From NCBI GenBank assembly GCA_013297545.1, contig JAAFHH010000254.1, positions 1 to 5,445 of the forward strand: a stretch of 5,445 bases of DNA. Reading direction: 5' to 3'. The notes beneath the pieces are model-generated. The model saw only the letters and a program-made list of their open reading frames with translations. It was not told the origin of the DNA and did no database searches. This document shows positions 4,741 through 5,445 of the stretch, one piece after another. Numbering within the stretch: the first letter of the stretch is position 1; every line of letters starts with the position of its first letter. The translations under genes and the position numbers were made by a program. Source of the DNA: Alphaproteobacteria bacterium (lineage in GTDB: Bacteria; Pseudomonadota; Alphaproteobacteria; Elsterales; Elsteraceae).

Positions 4741-5445
4741 CTATTCTTCGGACGGCTCTTCAGTGAGGCCGATCTGCTTCGCGAGTTCGGCGACCTGAGG
4801 GTGAACCTCGAACCCGCGCTTAAAGTACACAATGATGTTGGCAGCCAGTTTCTGAAACACTGCTTCCGCTGCAGGAATATTCTTCGCCGCAGCGTATGCT
4901 GCAACCAACTGGCCCGCCGTGACAATCGCTTCTCGAGCGAGCTCTTCGCTGTCTGGGTTACCTTCAGCAATCGCTGAGCGAAGGGCGAACGCCCGCTCGA
5001 TCAGTGTTTGGGCGACTGCTGGATCGGCATGCTCCCCGCCTTGCAGCAACACCATGGCAAGCCGTTCCAGCGAGACGGAGAGGTCGCGTGCGGCCTGGGC
5101 ATCGTCCGGGTTCGCGTCGACCAGGCGCTGACGCGTATCGCGGCTCTGTTCATAGGCTGCCAGCGCGCGCTCGGCGTCGCCCGCCTGTCCGCGGCGCAGG
5201 TAGAAATCACCGAGCTTGTTCAGCGAGACGGAGAGGTCGCGCGCGGCCTGGGCATCGTCCGGATTCGCATCGACCAGGCGCTGATGCGTATCGCGGCTCT
5301 GTTCATAGGCTGCCAGCGCGCGCTCGGCGTCGCCCGCCTGTCCGCGGCGGAGGTAGAAATCACCGAGCTTGATGAGCGAGACGGAGAGGTCGCGCGCGGC
5401 CTGGGCATCGTCCGGGTTCGCGTCGACCAGGCGCTGAAGCGTTTC
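4741..5445 (-). CDS. Tandem TPR-repeat protein, C-terminal part
   Basis: Read on the - strand, the frame is open from the window edge to a TAG at 4743-4741, giving 234 visible residues; the start lies beyond 5445. Residues 1-23 end a repeat, 24-74 and 75-125 are two full 51-residue units, and 126-234 form a distinct C-terminal region. Each unit runs LxKLGDFYLRRGQAGDAERA, then a helix AAYEQSRDT, then QRLVDANPDDAQAARDLSVS. This fits an extended tetratricopeptide repeat (KLGD..Y...G....A pattern, proline between units). The two units differ at only two residues (I/N and H/R). The tail has two further helical segments (AQTLIERAFALRSAIAEGNPD; AAYAAAKNIPAAEAVFQKLA) and an acidic end, EEPSEE. No catalytic motif, signal peptide or membrane segment is visible. 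TPRs serve protein-protein contact; the partner and any N-terminal domain are unknown. The ATG at 5055 is internal, not the start. Confidence 0.85.
   Translation of the reverse strand, partial: ETLQRLVDANPDDAQAARDLSVSLIKLGDFYLRRGQAGDAERALAAYEQSRDTHQRLVDANPDDAQAARDLSVSLNKLGDFYLRRGQAGDAERALAAYEQSRDTRQRLVDANPDDAQAARDLSVSLERLAMVLLQGGEHADPAVAQTLIERAFALRSAIAEGNPDSEELAREAIVTAGQLVAAYAAAKNIPAAEAVFQKLAANIIVYFKRGFEVHPQVAELAKQIGLTEEPSEE
5071..5445. repeat. Direct tandem repeats of 153 bp inside the TPR gene
   Basis: Copies begin at 5071, 5224 and 5377, each starting CGAGACGGAGAGGTCGC on the + strand; the third is cut by the window edge after 69 bases. The two complete copies differ at 7 of 153 positions (about 95% identical), and 5 of the 7 changes are silent in the - strand frame. 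The partial copy differs from the first at 3 of 69. The period is a multiple of three (51 codons), so gain or loss of a unit keeps the frame. Confidence 0.95.

Noticed and set aside
4011..4970. Minus-strand open frame (319 residues) running through the tRNA
   Set aside because: It includes the peptide RRDSNPRPSDPQSDALPGC, a well-known false protein made by translating the antisense strand of tRNA genes.
5001..5210. Minus-strand frames starting at 5210 and 5408 in a different phase
   Set aside because: They read the same repeats out of frame (Arg/Ser/Met-rich). The true frame is continuous from the window edge to 4741.
5004..5372. Plus-strand open frame with an internal repeat opposite the TPR gene
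   Set aside because: The repeat simply mirrors the 153-bp coding repeats of the minus strand; the Arg/Pro-rich product is a shadow, while the minus frame gives clear TPR units.
5071..5445. CRISPR array from evenly spaced repeats
   Set aside because: The whole 153-base period is conserved with no variable spacers, and it encodes protein.

Overview
The window reads as alphaproteobacterial chromosome, most likely from the order Rhodospirillales. GC is high, the gene order is core-type, and the window starts with a ubiquinol-cytochrome c chaperone (CBP3 family), which is typical of Alphaproteobacteria. The order plsX-fabH-ihfA-merR-like-tRNA-Pro is also one I associate with this class. The order-level placement is inference, since no rRNA or species marker is present.

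Layout, all on the + strand up to 4691. (1) 1-884: the 3' end of a cytochrome bc1 assembly chaperone gene overlaps by 4 bases a DUF177/YceD gene. (2) 1036-3278: after a 151-base gap with a weak candidate promoter come rpmF (ribosomal protein L32), plsX (acyl-ACP:phosphate acyltransferase) and fabH (ketoacyl-ACP synthase III). plsX and fabH overlap by one base. (3) 3279-3417: a regulatory gap with a 19-base imperfect palindrome and a good sigma70-like promoter. (4) 3418-4326: ihfA (IHF alpha) and, directly abutting it, a MerR-type regulator gene. (5) 4327-4460: two overlapping hairpins, then a complete tRNA-Pro(GGG) with encoded CCA. (6) 4485-4691: a small DUF433 (antitoxin-like) gene without its usual toxin partner. 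(7) 4741-5445, - strand: the 3' part of a TPR protein gene built from almost identical 153-bp tandem repeats, running off the right edge.

The left 4.3 kb is housekeeping: respiratory complex assembly, ribosome supply, and the entry points of phospholipid (PlsX) and fatty acid (FabH) synthesis, followed by a nucleoid protein and a regulator. Keeping L32/YceD next to plsX-fabH is a widespread bacterial arrangement that may couple ribosome and membrane production. The tRNA-Pro gene looks like the border between this core block and a more variable region. Past it the sequence holds an orphan antitoxin-like gene and a convergent repeat protein, part of which has lower GC.

No stretch longer than 300 bases lacks a gene. 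The least ordinary part of the window is the right end, 4384-5445. I see no CRISPR array, insertion sequence or prophage gene.
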